From NCBI GenBank assembly GCA_024362935.1, contig JANCRA010000017.1, positions 2,458,501-2,522,500 of the forward strand: a stretch of DNA of 64,000 nucleotides, in the 5' to 3' direction. Source of the DNA: Setophaga petechia (lineage: Eukaryota > Chordata > Aves > Passeriformes > Parulidae). The translations under genes were made by a program, and so were the position numbers. Below the pieces are notes generated by a model, which was not told where the DNA came from, made no database searches, and saw only the letters and a list, made by a program, of their open reading frames with translations. Positions 33,660 to 44,501 of the stretch are shown piece after piece (the first letter of the stretch is position 1; every line of letters starts with the position of its first letter).

Positions 33660-34420
33660 TTCCTTAGAGTCCTATATCTGGGTTGTTCATCAGGACGATG
33701 AAGAGAACTGGGATGAGGCTGGAGCCCTGTGGCACTGCAGCAATGACAGGTGCCAGGCTGGTGTCACCCCACTCTGTCATGCTCTGTGCCCAGCCCAGGA
33801 GGCAGTTGCTGCCCATCCCACGTGTTTATCCAGCTGCACCCTGGGCATTTTGTCCAGAAGGACCCTGGCAGAGACAGGATCAAAAGCTTTGCTGGAGTCC
33901 AAAAGGATTCCATCTCCTGGCTGTCCTGGACCAGCCAGGTGGGATAGACACCCTGTTGTGGAAGGACATCAGGCTGGACAAGCAGGACTTTCCCCTCATG
34001 GAGCTGAACCAATGACTATGTTGTTCTCCAGGTGTCTTCCAATACTTCCCAGAATCATCTTTTCCATGATTTTACTGGGCACTGAAGTGAGACTGACAGG
34101 CCTGTGGGTTCCAGGGTCCTCCTTCTTGCCCTTCTGGAAAATCAGGACAAGAGTCCCCAGTTTCCAGCCAGCTGGGACCTCCTGGAGTCCCAAGACCATT
34201 CAAAATTGATGGCATCAGCAACTCTTGGAGGATTCTCAGATGAATCCCACCAGGTCCCATAGGGATTTGGAGGGATCCAGCTGGAGCAGGAGATCCTGCA
34301 CAAGTTCATTCAAGATCATTCCTGCAGTCCTGCTCGTCCAGCTCAGGGCACTGGGACTCCCTTGGTCCATCCTCTGGACACAGAATGCCATGAACAGCTC
34401 TGCCTTGTCCCTGTCCCCTG
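33660..34420 (-). mobile_element. CR1 LINE fragment with reverse-transcriptase start
   Basis: Minus-strand translation gives EVPAGWKLGTLVLIFQKGKK, then EDPGTHRPVSLTSVPSKIME, the well-known N-terminal part of CR1 reverse transcriptase (FKKGKKEDPGNYRPVSLTS type). Frame breaks follow, and the catalytic FADD region is absent. Fragment of ORF2, non-functional. Confidence 0.9.
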
Positions 34421-35717
34421 TGGGAGGTGACATCCTCACCCTGACCAGGCCAATCCATGCAATTCCTACAGTGCCTTTGCCATCAGTGGGTTTGAGCAGG
34501 CATTCCCCACCTGGCAGCTTCCCAGCCCAGGCCTGCAGGGTGGGGTGGCTGTGCCAGGGCAGTCCCAGCACTTCACCTGTGCCCAGCCAGGCTCCCCCTC
34601 AGGGTCAGGGACCACCTCAGGCCAGGGACAAGCTCTGCCCATGGCACACCTGGCTGGTGGATGGGAAGCTGAGGAAAAGCACTTTCCCAAGCAGCTATCA
34701 GTTGTTTTCAGGGGCCACAGGTCCCTGAAGTGCCCCCCAGCCTTTCCTCACACCAGTTCCCCCATCCCCACACAGCCAGGGCAAAGCACCAGCTCAGAGG
34801 GAGTCTGGGAGCTCCCCACAGGGACTGCCCCGAGCGTGGGAGGTGTCATGGTCCCCATCACCCTTCCCACCACCCGACAGCTCTGAGCAGCCAACCCCAA
34901 ATCCTGACACCCTCCTAGCAACCAGGGGGGCTGGCTGGGGGGGATGAAGAAACACTCCTCAAAAACCATTATTAAAAAGCAAAGCGTGTGGCCACGGCTG
35001 CTGGTTTAACTTAGAAACACTTCAAGTGGCCCAGAGTCTTCCAAAAAACCCGAGAGCTGCTGGCCCTCGTCCCCCCCACCCTGTCCCACCCCCTTGTAGA
35101 ATTCCATAAAAGAAAAGTTCCATGTTCCACAAAGTTTCCCTTTGCGTGGTGGTGATGGTCTTGTTTGTGGGTCACTGTTGGGTTGTTTCCCCCTTTCTTG
35201 ATTCCCCTTTTCCTCCCGGCTCTCTGCACATCCAGCACTTCCCAAGAAGCCCAGCACGTGCTGAGGGACACACAGAGAGGTGATGTCCCTTCTCCTGCTG
35301 GGACAGTCTGGGGATGGAGCAGGAATGGCCGTCAGCTTCCCCACGGGGCCCCATCACCCCCTGCTCCCTCCTTGCCACGGCTCCCAGGCACTGGGAGGGG
35401 CAGGGAGCACCCGGGGGACAACAACGGGCAGGAGGCTGAAGAGACAGAGGCAGCTGCTGGGTGAATTCCAGGTGAGGAGTCAAGGAGCCTCCAGGCGAGG
35501 ACAAATCCAGGAATAAAACCAGCTGGGGACAAGAAAGAAGGGGGCAGCAGTCCAGAATCCATTGTTTGCCGTCCCGTGCCGTGCCGGCGGGGCTCCTGCA
35601 GCGGGCACGGCCCGGCCCCGGCGCTCCCGCAGTCCCCGCCCCGCCCCGCAGGAGCCGCGGGGTGTGGATGGATGGAGGGAGGGAGGCGCTGCCGGCTCCC
35701 AGCGCGGCGGGCACCGC
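34420..35717. other. KLF8 downstream flank and 3' UTR
   Basis: The part next to 35718 should be KLF8 3' UTR. No canonical AATAAA was seen on the minus strand, so the 3' end is not placed. No gene was recognised in the remainder. Confidence 0.4.
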
Positions 35718-35899
35718 TCACATCATGACGTGCCGCCGGCGGTGCAGGGCCAGGTGGTCGGAGCGGGAGAAGCTGCGGTCGCAGTCCGAGCAGCGGAAGG
35801 GTTTGATGCCCGTGTGCTTGCGGAAGTGCCGGGTGAGCTCGTCCGAGCGGGCGAACTTCCAGGTGCAGCCTTCCCACGTGCATTTGTAGGGCTTCTCGC
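35718..35899 (-). CDS. KLF8: KLF8 last exon (zinc fingers 2 and 3)
   Basis: This 182-nt exon encodes EKPYKC to RRRHVMM then TGA. All C2H2 ligands are intact. It is the parent-like sequence for the broken exon near 32600. Confidence 0.93.
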
Positions 35900-37523
35900 C
35901 TGTGCAGGGGAGCACCGACGGGTCAGCGCTGCCACAAAGGGCCCCCGGAGCCCTCACAGAAATTCCCAACGGGGAATCCCTCAGCACCCCCAAAGGGCCA
36001 CAGCACCATCTCACGGGGAATGCAGGGACACCAATCCCAGCCCTACCTGTGTGTATCCTCCGGTGGGCTTTGAGGTGGGAGCTTTTGGTGTAGACCTTAT
36101 TGCAGCCCTCGAAGTCGCACTGGTGGATGCGCCGCTTCTTCAGGTCCGGGGAATCGGCCCTGGGCCCCCGCGCCGCCGGCCTGCCGGGAGCAGGGAGAGC
36201 TGGAGCCACGGCCCCGCAGCCCACGGGGGGCTCGGGGGGGGCTCAGGGCCATAAAGGGTGGGGAGGCACAGCAGGAGGACACTCACTCTCTGGGCAGGTC
36301 CTGGAAAGGCGCTGGGCCGCTCTCGGAGGCGCTGTCCTCGCTGTCGCTGTTCATGTCCATGGGGTACACGGAGCCAGGGTCCATTTTCACTGGAGGGGTC
36401 CGGGAAAGAAAAGCTTTAGGGCACAGAGAGGCGAGGGGTGAGCACAGAACACAGACACCCCCAAAACACCCACCCCACATCAGGGTGCAGCCTTCCCCCT
36501 GCTCCTGCAGTGCTCCTGGCACAGCCCACAGAGAGTCAAATCCAACTGGGTAGATGGAGAACCGCCGAAGGGAGGAAACAACTTGGGGGCACCACTTTTG
36601 GCTGCCTGCTCCTGCCCAGAGCAGGGCAGATCCAGGTCCCCCACCCTGGATAAGGTGGGAAGCTGGGAATGTCCTGGGAAAGGGGATTGTGGGGGGCACA
36701 GAGAGCAGCTGAGCTGAAACCAGAGCTGCTGGCAGCAGGCAGCCAGTGGGAAGGGCAGGGCAGGCTGCCAGCAGCAGGATGGGTGGAGAACAGGCAGTGC
36801 CATGCCCTGTGTGTCCCTGCCCTCCCCATGTCCCCTGGGGGGCACAGGCTGGGGGCTGAGAGGCTTTGTATGAGAGCGGCACACGGCAGTGGCAGGGACA
36901 CTCCACAGTGAAAAATGAGATTCCCCTCGAGACTGCCCCTCCACGAGGCAGGACAGACACCCTCCACCCCCCAGATTCCAGCGTTCTCCCCAGATGCCCT
37001 TACCAGACCCAGCGTTCTTGCCGTCTCCCCCGATGAGGGGCACGGTAATGGCGGTGACGCCGTCCGTGGGCACGGTGGTGTAGACGACGGGGAGGGACTG
37101 CACCACCACGGGGATGGTCTGCAGGTTGCCCATCTTGCTGGGCAGGTTGACGGAGGGGATGGTGTGGATGACGTGGAGGATCTGCTGCCCGCCGCTGCCC
37201 TGCGTGGAGGCCAGGATGGAGCCGGGTGAGAGGACAGCCGGGATGGCCGAGGTGGAGCTGAGACCGGAGGGCGGGATGGACACGGTGCTGGGAGCGGGAA
37301 TCGGGGGAGCCACCAGCATGGGAGAAGACTGGACCGAGGTGGAGGGCGGTGGCGGGGCCGAGGCCGGAGCCACCTTGGATTTATTGAGGGAGAGATCGAC
37401 GGGCTCGGCCTGGGGCTGGCTGCAGTCGCTGGCCAGCAGCTCCTCGGGGGGCTCCGTCTTGATGTCGGCCAGCAGCACCGGGGGGTCGAGGGGGCCCTCA
37501 GCCAGCAGCGCCGACGAGCTCAT
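35718..37523 (-). CDS. KLF8: Krueppel-like factor 8 (4 coding exons)
   Basis: Coding exons 37523-37004, 36389-36287, 36180-36047 and 35899-35718 join in matching phases to give 312 aa. KLF8 is a nuclear repressor or activator that binds CACCC/GC boxes. Seen: SUMO-type IKTEPPEE (21-28), CtBP-binding PVDLS (41-45), the conserved [20 protein letters not shown] and [20 protein letters not shown] stretches, [11 protein letters not shown], a serine/acidic segment ([12 protein letters not shown]) and three C2H2 fingers ending RRRHVMM. The [17 protein letters not shown] and [13 protein letters not shown] features fit KLF8 better than KLF3 or KLF12. Human KLF8 is about 359 aa; roughly 45 N-terminal residues have no counterpart here. 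The chosen ATG has a good context (CCCGCCATGA) and lies in an exon with an acceptor at 37548, so an upstream exon exists and might extend the protein. Confidence 0.92.
36047..36180 (-). CDS. KLF8: KLF8 exon with zinc finger 1
   Basis: This 134-nt exon encodes [20 protein letters not shown] and [20 protein letters not shown] up to RIHTG. The acceptor is CCGGCAG and the donor GTAGGG. Confidence 0.92.
36287..36389 (-). CDS. KLF8: KLF8 exon encoding the serine/acidic segment
   Basis: This 103-nt exon encodes [20 protein letters not shown] and on to DLPRE. The acceptor is CCTCCAG and the donor GTGAGT; it enters in phase 1 and leaves in phase 2. Confidence 0.88.
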
Positions 37524-37547
37524 GGCGGGCGTCGCCTTCCCCTGGCC
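37004..37547 (-). CDS. KLF8: KLF8 first recognised coding exon
   Basis: The acceptor CTTGCAG precedes 37547; 24 nt lie before the ATG at 37523-37521. It encodes residues 1-173 and the first base of Val174, then donor GTAAGGG. It contains the SUMO and PVDLS motifs. The 24 nt are open in frame (GQGKATPA), so translation could start further upstream. Confidence 0.88.
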
Positions 37548-37559
37548 CTGCAAGAGACC

Positions 37560-38480
37560 CGCAGCCCGTGAGCAGCTAGGGAAACTGAGGCACGGGGCGG
37601 GGGCGAAGGGGTTTTTTTAACGGGCTCTCACCAACCAACCGACCGGGGCGGCGCCACGGGGCGGCTCCGGCGGGGCGTGGGGCCAGCCGGGGGTCGCCGG
37701 GCCGGGCATGGCGGGGCCCGCCCGTGCCCTGAGGCGGGGCCGGGCCCGCCCGTCCCTCACGGACCCGCCCGGCCCCTCACGGCGGCGGCCGCGCGCGCCG
37801 AGGGCGGGAACCGCAGGCCCCGCCCCCCCGCCCGCGCCTTTGTGCCGGGCCGGCCACGCCCCCCGCGGGCGGGGCGGGGCGGGGGCGTGTCCCGCGCGCG
37901 GGGCGGTGGCGGCCCCGCCCCGCTCCTTCCCCCCCGCGCCTTAAAGGGGCCGCGCCCCCCCCCGGCCCGCGCGCCCCCGCCCGGGGTCACTCACGCACTG
38001 ACCCGAGGGGCTCCCACGCGTGTCCGCCGCGCCCGCAGCTCCCCCCCGCCGCCCGCAGCACCATCTCCCGGGCCGCGCCGCCCGAGGTGCGAACGGCCCC
38101 GCGGCTCCACCTGGGCTCGGCCGCGGGTGGAGCTTCTTAAAGGGCCCGGCCCGGCCCCCGCGGGAGGCACCGGGCACGGCCCCACCCGCGGCACGGCCGG
38201 CGCTGCGCCCCCGCGGGACCGCGACACGACCGAGGGACGAGCGGGACCCCCGGCCCCGCCGCACCCCGCGCTGGGTCTCGGGGCACGCGTGGGGACAAGC
38301 GGTACGGGGCAACCAACCCCCGGCCGAACGAGCTCCTCGTCACCCCCCGCGCTGCCCCGGGACCCCCCGGCGCTGCCCCGGGCCCCCCGCACGTACCTGC
38401 CCACGCAGGGACCGTCCCCGCCCGCGGAGCCCCCACGCACCGGCCTCGCGCGGCGGCCCCGCCCCGCCACACCCAGCGCC
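37560..38480. promoter_or_regulatory. KLF8 upstream CpG island
   Basis: Extremely CpG-dense sequence with many GC boxes and TTAAAGGG(G)CC motifs (37942, 38138). It is immediately upstream of the first recognised KLF8 coding exon and is the likely promoter. The transcription start and non-coding exons are not resolved. Confidence 0.6.
38104..38255 (+). repeat. GC-rich block with an inverted copy near 33400
   Basis: It contains GGGCTCGGCCGCGGGTGGAG and CTTAAAGGGCCCGGCCCGGC, shared with 33330-33476 in the opposite orientation. It lies inside the KLF8 CpG island. Confidence 0.8.
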
Positions 38481-38529
38481 GCGCCCCGCGCACACGGCTC
38501 GGCCCCGCCCGGGGGGGGCGGCGGCTACA

Positions 38530-38895
38530 GCGCACCCCCGGCAGCGGCACCGAGCCCGGGCACCGGCACCGAACCCTCCCGATACCGGCACTGGGCCCCG
38601 GTACCGAACCCTCTCGGCACCGAACGCTCCCGATACCGGGACCGAGCCCAAGGCACCAGCACGGAATCCCCCTGGCAGCGGCACCGAGCCCGAGCACCGG
38701 CACCGAACCCTCCCGATACCGGGACCGAGCCCAAGGCACCAGCACCGAATCCCCCTGGCAGCGGCACCGAGCCCGAGCACCGGCACCGAACCCTCTCGAT
38801 ACCGGCATTGAGTCCCGGCACCGAACCCTCCTGATACCGGGACCGAGCCCAAGGCACCAGCACCGAACCCCCCCCCCGCACCGGCACAGGGTCCT
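38530..38895. repeat. CpG minisatellite of GATACCGG / GGCACCGA units
   Basis: Short CCGGCACCGAACCCTC-type units are arranged in a larger repeat of about 84-95 bp (…ACCGAGCCCAAGGCACCAGC…). Confidence 0.88.
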
Positions 38896-38899
38896 CGGA

Positions 38900-40040
38900 A
38901 CCGGCACGGAGCCCCCGCTCGCACATGGAGCCCCGAATTCACCGTGCCCATAGAACCGGGTCCCCCCAAAGCGCCTCCACACTCAGGGCAGGGATCTCCC
39001 GCGAACCCCCGCACGCAGCCAGGGACCCCCCAAACAGACGCACAGAGCCACGGAACCCCCAAACAGAGCCCCCCACGAATCACCCCCAGGTACCCCCCCA
39101 AAGACACCCCAAAAAGAGCCGGAGACATCCCCCCGTCCCCAGAACCCACCTCTTCACCTGGGGACCCCCCAACACACAGAGCCCCCTCCAAACACACGGT
39201 ACACCCCCAAACAGACAGAGACCCCCCCCCCCACCCCCAGGACCCACATATTGGTGTGCCCCCTCAACACAAACACTCAGCCAGGGACCCCCACCAAACA
39301 CCCCCATAACCAGCCAAGGACCCCAAAACACCCCCCTCACACACTCACAAACTACCAGCACCCCCAAAATACCTCCACTCTCAGGTAGGGACCCCCAGAG
39401 ACTTCCCCCAAACCTAGAGACCCCCAAACCTCCCCCCCCCAACAAGCAGAGATACTCGTCAGACACCCCTCGCTCAGTCAGGGACCCCCTCCAACACATC
39501 CCCAGGTCCCCAAAGCACCCACTCCAGCCAGACCCCCCAAAAACACACCAGGGGACCCCCCCAGACAGACACACAACTGCCCCCCGCACCTGGGGACCTC
39601 AGTGTCCCCCCAAAGCGCCCCAGACCCGGCCCCTCACACCAGGAGGGTCCCCACAAACAGCTTCATTGAGGGGGGTGCAAAAGGGACACCCCGACCTCCC
39701 CTAGGGGACCCTCCATTACCCAGATTTGGGGGTCCATTGCACCCCAAAGCCCCGTGGGGGTAGGGGTGCGGGATGGGGAGATAAATGGGCGGGGGGGGGC
39801 TCTTTGCCCCCCAAATTCCAGCACTGCTGACCCTCCCCCCCTTTATGGGTGAACTGAATTCCTCCGTCCTCAGCCCAGAGCACCCCAAAACCAGCCGGGG
39901 GTGCAAGGTGGTGGCTCGGGGGGCCCCCCTCAAACCCCCATATCGGGGGGTGCTGTGCACCCCTCCCAACACTTTGTGTCCCCCACACCCCGGCAATAAT
40001 TCGTGCTCCCCGTTTTCAGCCCTAACCAGCTTAAGGAGGC
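38900..40040. other. C-rich low-complexity sequence upstream of KLF8
   Basis: The plus strand is dominated by CCCCCAAA, ACCCCC and related runs. No gene was recognised; long open frames are composition artefacts. Confidence 0.5.
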
Positions 40041-40760
40041 ATTTCGGGTGACCTTGGGCGGGGGGGTGAGCGTGGGAAAACGCCTTCCACGACCCCCCCC
40101 CCACCGCTTTGTCCCCTCCGTGTCCCCACCCCCCTCCCCCCCGCTGCGTGTCCCCCACCCGTGGGCGTGGGGGGGTCACACCCCGCCGCCGCCGCCACAC
40201 CCCCCCCGTGGAATTTCCTCCGCGCTCCACCCTCCGCCGGCGGCCGCTGGGGACACGGGGGGGGGGCTCGGAGGGAACACGGAGCGGGGACCCCCGTGGG
40301 GTGAGGGGCGGGGGGCACGGGGGGGGTCGCAGCCCGAGCGGGGCCTGTCCCTTTAAGAGCAAAGGGCGTGGGAGGGGAGGGCAGGGCGGGGCCGCTGTGA
40401 CCTCCCGGCCGCGGGGGGGCGCCCTGCCCTGCCCGGAAGCGCGCGCGGCGCACGGGGGGGGGGGGGGGGGGGCACCCCACGCGCGACCCCCGCGTGAGGG
40501 GCGAGGGGGGAGGGGAGGCCTGAGGGGCGCGGGGGGCGGGGCCTCCCCTCCCCCTCCGTCCCTCCCTCCCCTCCCTCCCCGCTCCCCCCGCCCGACCCCG
40601 CGCTCCCATCCCCCCCCGGCCCCCTCGGGCCCCCACGCGCGCCCCCCGCGCCTCCGGCCCCACGCACCGTCCCCCGCGCCTCCTCCGAGCGCATCCCCGG
40701 CCGCCGCCGCCGCCGCTGCCCCCGGGGCGGTGCCGGGTGGGGCGGGGTGGGGCCCCCACG
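40040..40760. promoter_or_regulatory. Second CpG island upstream of KLF8
   Basis: High CpG density, with a CCCTTTAAGAGC element at 40350-40361 and a (CCG)n stretch near 40700. It could hold the distal KLF8 promoter. No coding exon was identified. Confidence 0.4.
40454..40472. repeat. Run of 19 G
   Basis: An uninterrupted G run in the CpG island. It may form a G-quadruplex, and its length may be uncertain in the assembly. Confidence 0.9.
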
Positions 40761-40999
40761 GGCGGGGAGGGGCCGCGTGGGGCGGAGCTCCCCTCCCCCA
40801 CCCTCTTTTTTTTGGGGTGGGGGTGCCCCGCCCTGGAGATGACATCATCGGCAGCCAATGGGCGGCTCCCCTCGCATCCGGCGTTGCCATGGGAACGTGC
40901 AGGATTTCGGGGAGGGGGGGTGGACCCCAACTTGTTCCCACCCCCCCGCACGGAGTGCACCCCAAAACCGGGGGGGGGGCGGTGCTGGAGGGCTCAGCC

Positions 41000-43900
41000 C
41001 GGGGAGCTCCTGGCAGCGATGAGGGGGAGCAGAGACCCCCCCCATATTGGGGGTTTGGGGTTCTCCTGCACCTCCAGCCACAGGTGGAGCACCCCCGAAC
41101 CCCAACACCCACGGGTGCCCTGGGGGCGCTGCCTGCACTGAGCCCCGTCCCACACAGGTGAGCCCCCAGGTATGTGGGGTACCCCCTCAGCACCCCGGGG
41201 GGGTCTCCCAGGGTGGCAGGGTCCCGGCAGAGCTGGGGGAGCCTCTCCAGGAGCTGCAGCCATGGCGGGGTCTGGGGGTCCCCTGGCCCCTTCCTGGGGG
41301 GGCGTTGGGTGAAATACCAGTGGGAATCCCCCCCCCCCCACACTCCCTGGACCCCTCTGGTTTTCCAGCCCTTGTCCCAAGGGACCTGGCTGCTCCCAGG
41401 GCTGTGTCCCCACCTCGGGGTGTCCCCAGCCTCGGGGTGTCCCCACCCTGCCCTGAGTTTGCCAGGCTGGGTTCGTCACCCCAAAACCCCTCAAATGCAG
41501 GACCCCCACCCCCAGCCCTGCCCCAGCTCATCCCCAGGGATGGGAAATCCTGGGTAATGGGGACACAGCCAGGTGTCCCCTGCTCTCGATGTCCCTGCCA
41601 GGGGTGACTCCAGGAGCAGGTCATGGCCACCAAGGCAGTGACCTTGGCACACACAGAGCTCATCCAGGGTGAGGAGGGACCCCTGTGACCCCCCAACTTC
41701 TACCATACACAACCAGCACCAAACCGACAGCCAATGGTTTTGGCAAAAAAACATTTTCCCTCCTCAGGAAACACCAGGGAGGCCCCAGGACAGGCTCAGG
41801 TGGGGACCCTCCCTCAGCCAACCTCCCCTGAGGAGCTTTTGGGGACCCTGCACCCAAAGCACCCCCAGCCCAATGTCACCGAGCTGAAGGACCAGCAGCA
41901 GGCACAGGTGACCTCCCAAGAGCACAAAGGGGGGAGCAGGGCAGGGGCTCCCCCCAGGGTGCCCTCTCCTGCTGCCCAGGGATGGATTTGGGCAGGAGGG
42001 GCAGGGGATGGTGCAGAGGCTCCTCACGAGGTGCCCACAGGGCACAGCTCAGCAGGGACAGTCCAGGGTGACTGTGGAGGCTCCGTGAGCCCTGGATGGC
42101 TTGGAGGAGCTGGTTCCAGCTGCAGAGCAGCGTGTGGCCACCACAGCCCCATGTCCACCCCCCAGCACCTCCTGGGGACAATTCTGGGCCACTAAGGAGG
42201 AAAAACAATTGGAACCATCCCCAGGGAAACCCTCAGGAATTATTGACCCTACACAGCTCATCCTGGGGGAAACAGCCTGGGGCTGACCCCACTGGAGCCA
42301 CCCATGCTCCAAGGCAAGAAAGAAATGGTCAAAAAATCTGGAATTACCTCCAAGGCAGCCCCAGGGAGCACAGCTGGTCCCAGGGAACTCACCCCGGGCC
42401 CCACAGCAGGTCCCAGGGAAAGGAACTGGGCCAAGGGGGGATTTATTCAGGATCTCAGTGACACATGGCATCAAGTTTCTCCTCATTACAAGGTCAAGTG
42501 CTGAAGGAAAAGGCTGGATCACGGCCACCTCATCCAGGTTTGGGATGTTTGTGTGAGAAACATCTGGAGCAGGCATCTTTTTTTTTTATTTTTTTTATTT
42601 TCTGAGGGCAGGAGCTGCCAGAGAAAGTGGGACGAGGGTGATGGGCCTGATCTCCCAAATCTCCCTGCTCAGAATGGAGGGGGCCAGAGCAGGTACCAAC
42701 CCCAGGCTCCCAAAAAGGCCTGGAATCTGCTTTGGGAAGGGACAAAGGACACACCTCAGTGCCACGGGAGCAGGCAGGGCAGGGCTGTGACACAGCCACC
42801 CGTGTTTGTCACAGGCTGTCACCCGGTGAGCTCAGTGACACCCTGGCCACAGCAAAAAGACCAGGCTGATTCCCACAGAGCCCCCAGATCCGTGCACTTC
42901 AGGAAAAGGGATTTGGAGTGGGAGAGCAGCAGAACTTTACTCCAACCCCACTGGGGCACTGTCCCAGGAGCTCCAGCCCGGCCAGGATTTGGCTCCTGAC
43001 AGCTCTGGCCATTTGTCCCTTTGTCACCTGCCCCCCCACTCCACACTCCCCTTTGCCATCATCCCACTTCCACGTGCTGCTGGGGTTTATTCCTGAGGAA
43101 CCCAGCGGCCCCTCGTGTCCCCATGGCAATGAGCAGCGCTCCCACCGCGCCCAGCAGGTGCCCAAAGCTCCTCCAACGCGGCCTCTCCTGCCCTCCTGAA
43201 GCCCTTCCCGGTGGGATGGGACATCCCAGAGGCTCCAACACAGCATCATCCTCTCGCTCCGGGGCAGGCTGGAGTGTGGGAAGCTGTGACATTCCCAGTA
43301 GGGGCTGATCCCAGGCACGGGGCAGCTCCAAGGGGGAACAGCGGCTGTGTCGGGGCCGTTCCACGATTCCCACTCCAGGTATTCCACACCTGCACCCGGG
43401 GAACACAACCTCTGCTCCGTGCCCGGCCACTCACAGCTCTCCAGGGGCTCCCTTGGAGCAGCTCCTCCCCACGGGGACGATTCCCGTGGAACTCCCCCAG
43501 CCCGAGGCCCGGCAGCTGCCGGGTGGGCGGTGCGAGACGCGGGTGTGGAATTCCAGGATGGAGCGGGGCTGGGAGCTCTTGTGTGAAGCCCCCAGGTTCT
43601 CCGACCCTTTTAGCTCCTCGTTCCCTCCCCTGGACTTGCCCCGGTGGATTTCTTCCCTGGACTCAAGTTCTCCGTCCCTTTTAGCTCCTTTCCCTCTCCT
43701 GGACTCAGGTTCTCCATCCCTTTTATCTCCTCCCTTTTATCCCCCTCCCGGACTCGCCCCGGTGGATTTGTCCCTCCCAGCGGCTGTGTGGGCAGGGATA
43801 CAGGGAAGAGCCAGGCACGGAGGCACCACACCCTTTTTTACACAGTAATTTGATGCAGCAAGAGAGGATAAAGGGAAGGAGATGCTGCCAAGCGATTCCC

Positions 43901-44040
43901 AGTGAAACTCTGGAATGGCTTTCAGCCAAATCCCCCCAAAACCACAAAGGGAGCCACCCAGGCCCTGCAGCTCCTGCTTCCCAAAGCTGCCTCGGGATTC
44001 GGGAGAAAGCAAACCCACTTTGCAAAACTCTCAGATCTGA
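41000..44040. other. Intergenic region between KLF8 and RRAGA/B
   Basis: No coding exon or RNA gene was recognised on either strand. A T-rich tract occurs at 42578-42600. Confidence 0.45.
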
Positions 44041-44403
44041 AATCCCTGGTAGCAAAAATTTATTTCCATGACCAAAGATGAGGAGAAATTTATAAACTTT
44101 TTCTAGCAACCATCTAAGGAAACAGTAAATATCCCATCAGCCGCGCCCCCGGGAGGGCTCTGGCACACCCCCTGCGGGCACATCGCCCTCCTGCCTCCTT
44201 CCCCACCCTCCCGTGCCAGGGAATCCGGGAAGGGCCGCGGCGGATCCGGCCAGCCCCCAGCTCTAGTGTCCGACGTGATGAGGAGAAAAAACAAGCAGCA
44301 CACTCATTTCAAAGCCCAACAAAGACATGGACAGTGTTAAATTCTCCTAAAAAGAAGCAGTCCCGGTCTGTTTTTTCTCCCCCCGAAGCCCCGGTGCCTG
44401 GGA
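44040..44403 (-). other. RRAGA/B 3' UTR with poly(A) signal
   Basis: AATAAA on the minus strand at 44064-44059 lies about 340 nt after the stop. Cleavage is expected near 44040. Confidence 0.6.
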
Positions 44404-44501
44404 TCAGCGCATGAGCAGGCTGTGCTTCGGTCCATCCACCCTCTCCAGCTTCTCGAAGTGTTTCCTGGCGTTCCGGATGTTGATCAGCGTGGCCGCGGAA
44501 G
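44404..44501 (-). CDS. RRAGB: RRAGA/B last exon
   Basis: This exon encodes [20 protein letters not shown] and [11 protein letters not shown] then TGA. Confidence 0.93.

Noticed and set aside
39634..41343. A 569-codon minus-strand open frame
   Set aside because: It comes from GC-rich, C-run low-complexity sequence with few stop codons; no domain or splice pattern was recognised.
41669..42576. Open frames between KLF8 and RRAGA/B as a small gene
   Set aside because: No family resemblance, no consistent splice sites and no CpG promoter.
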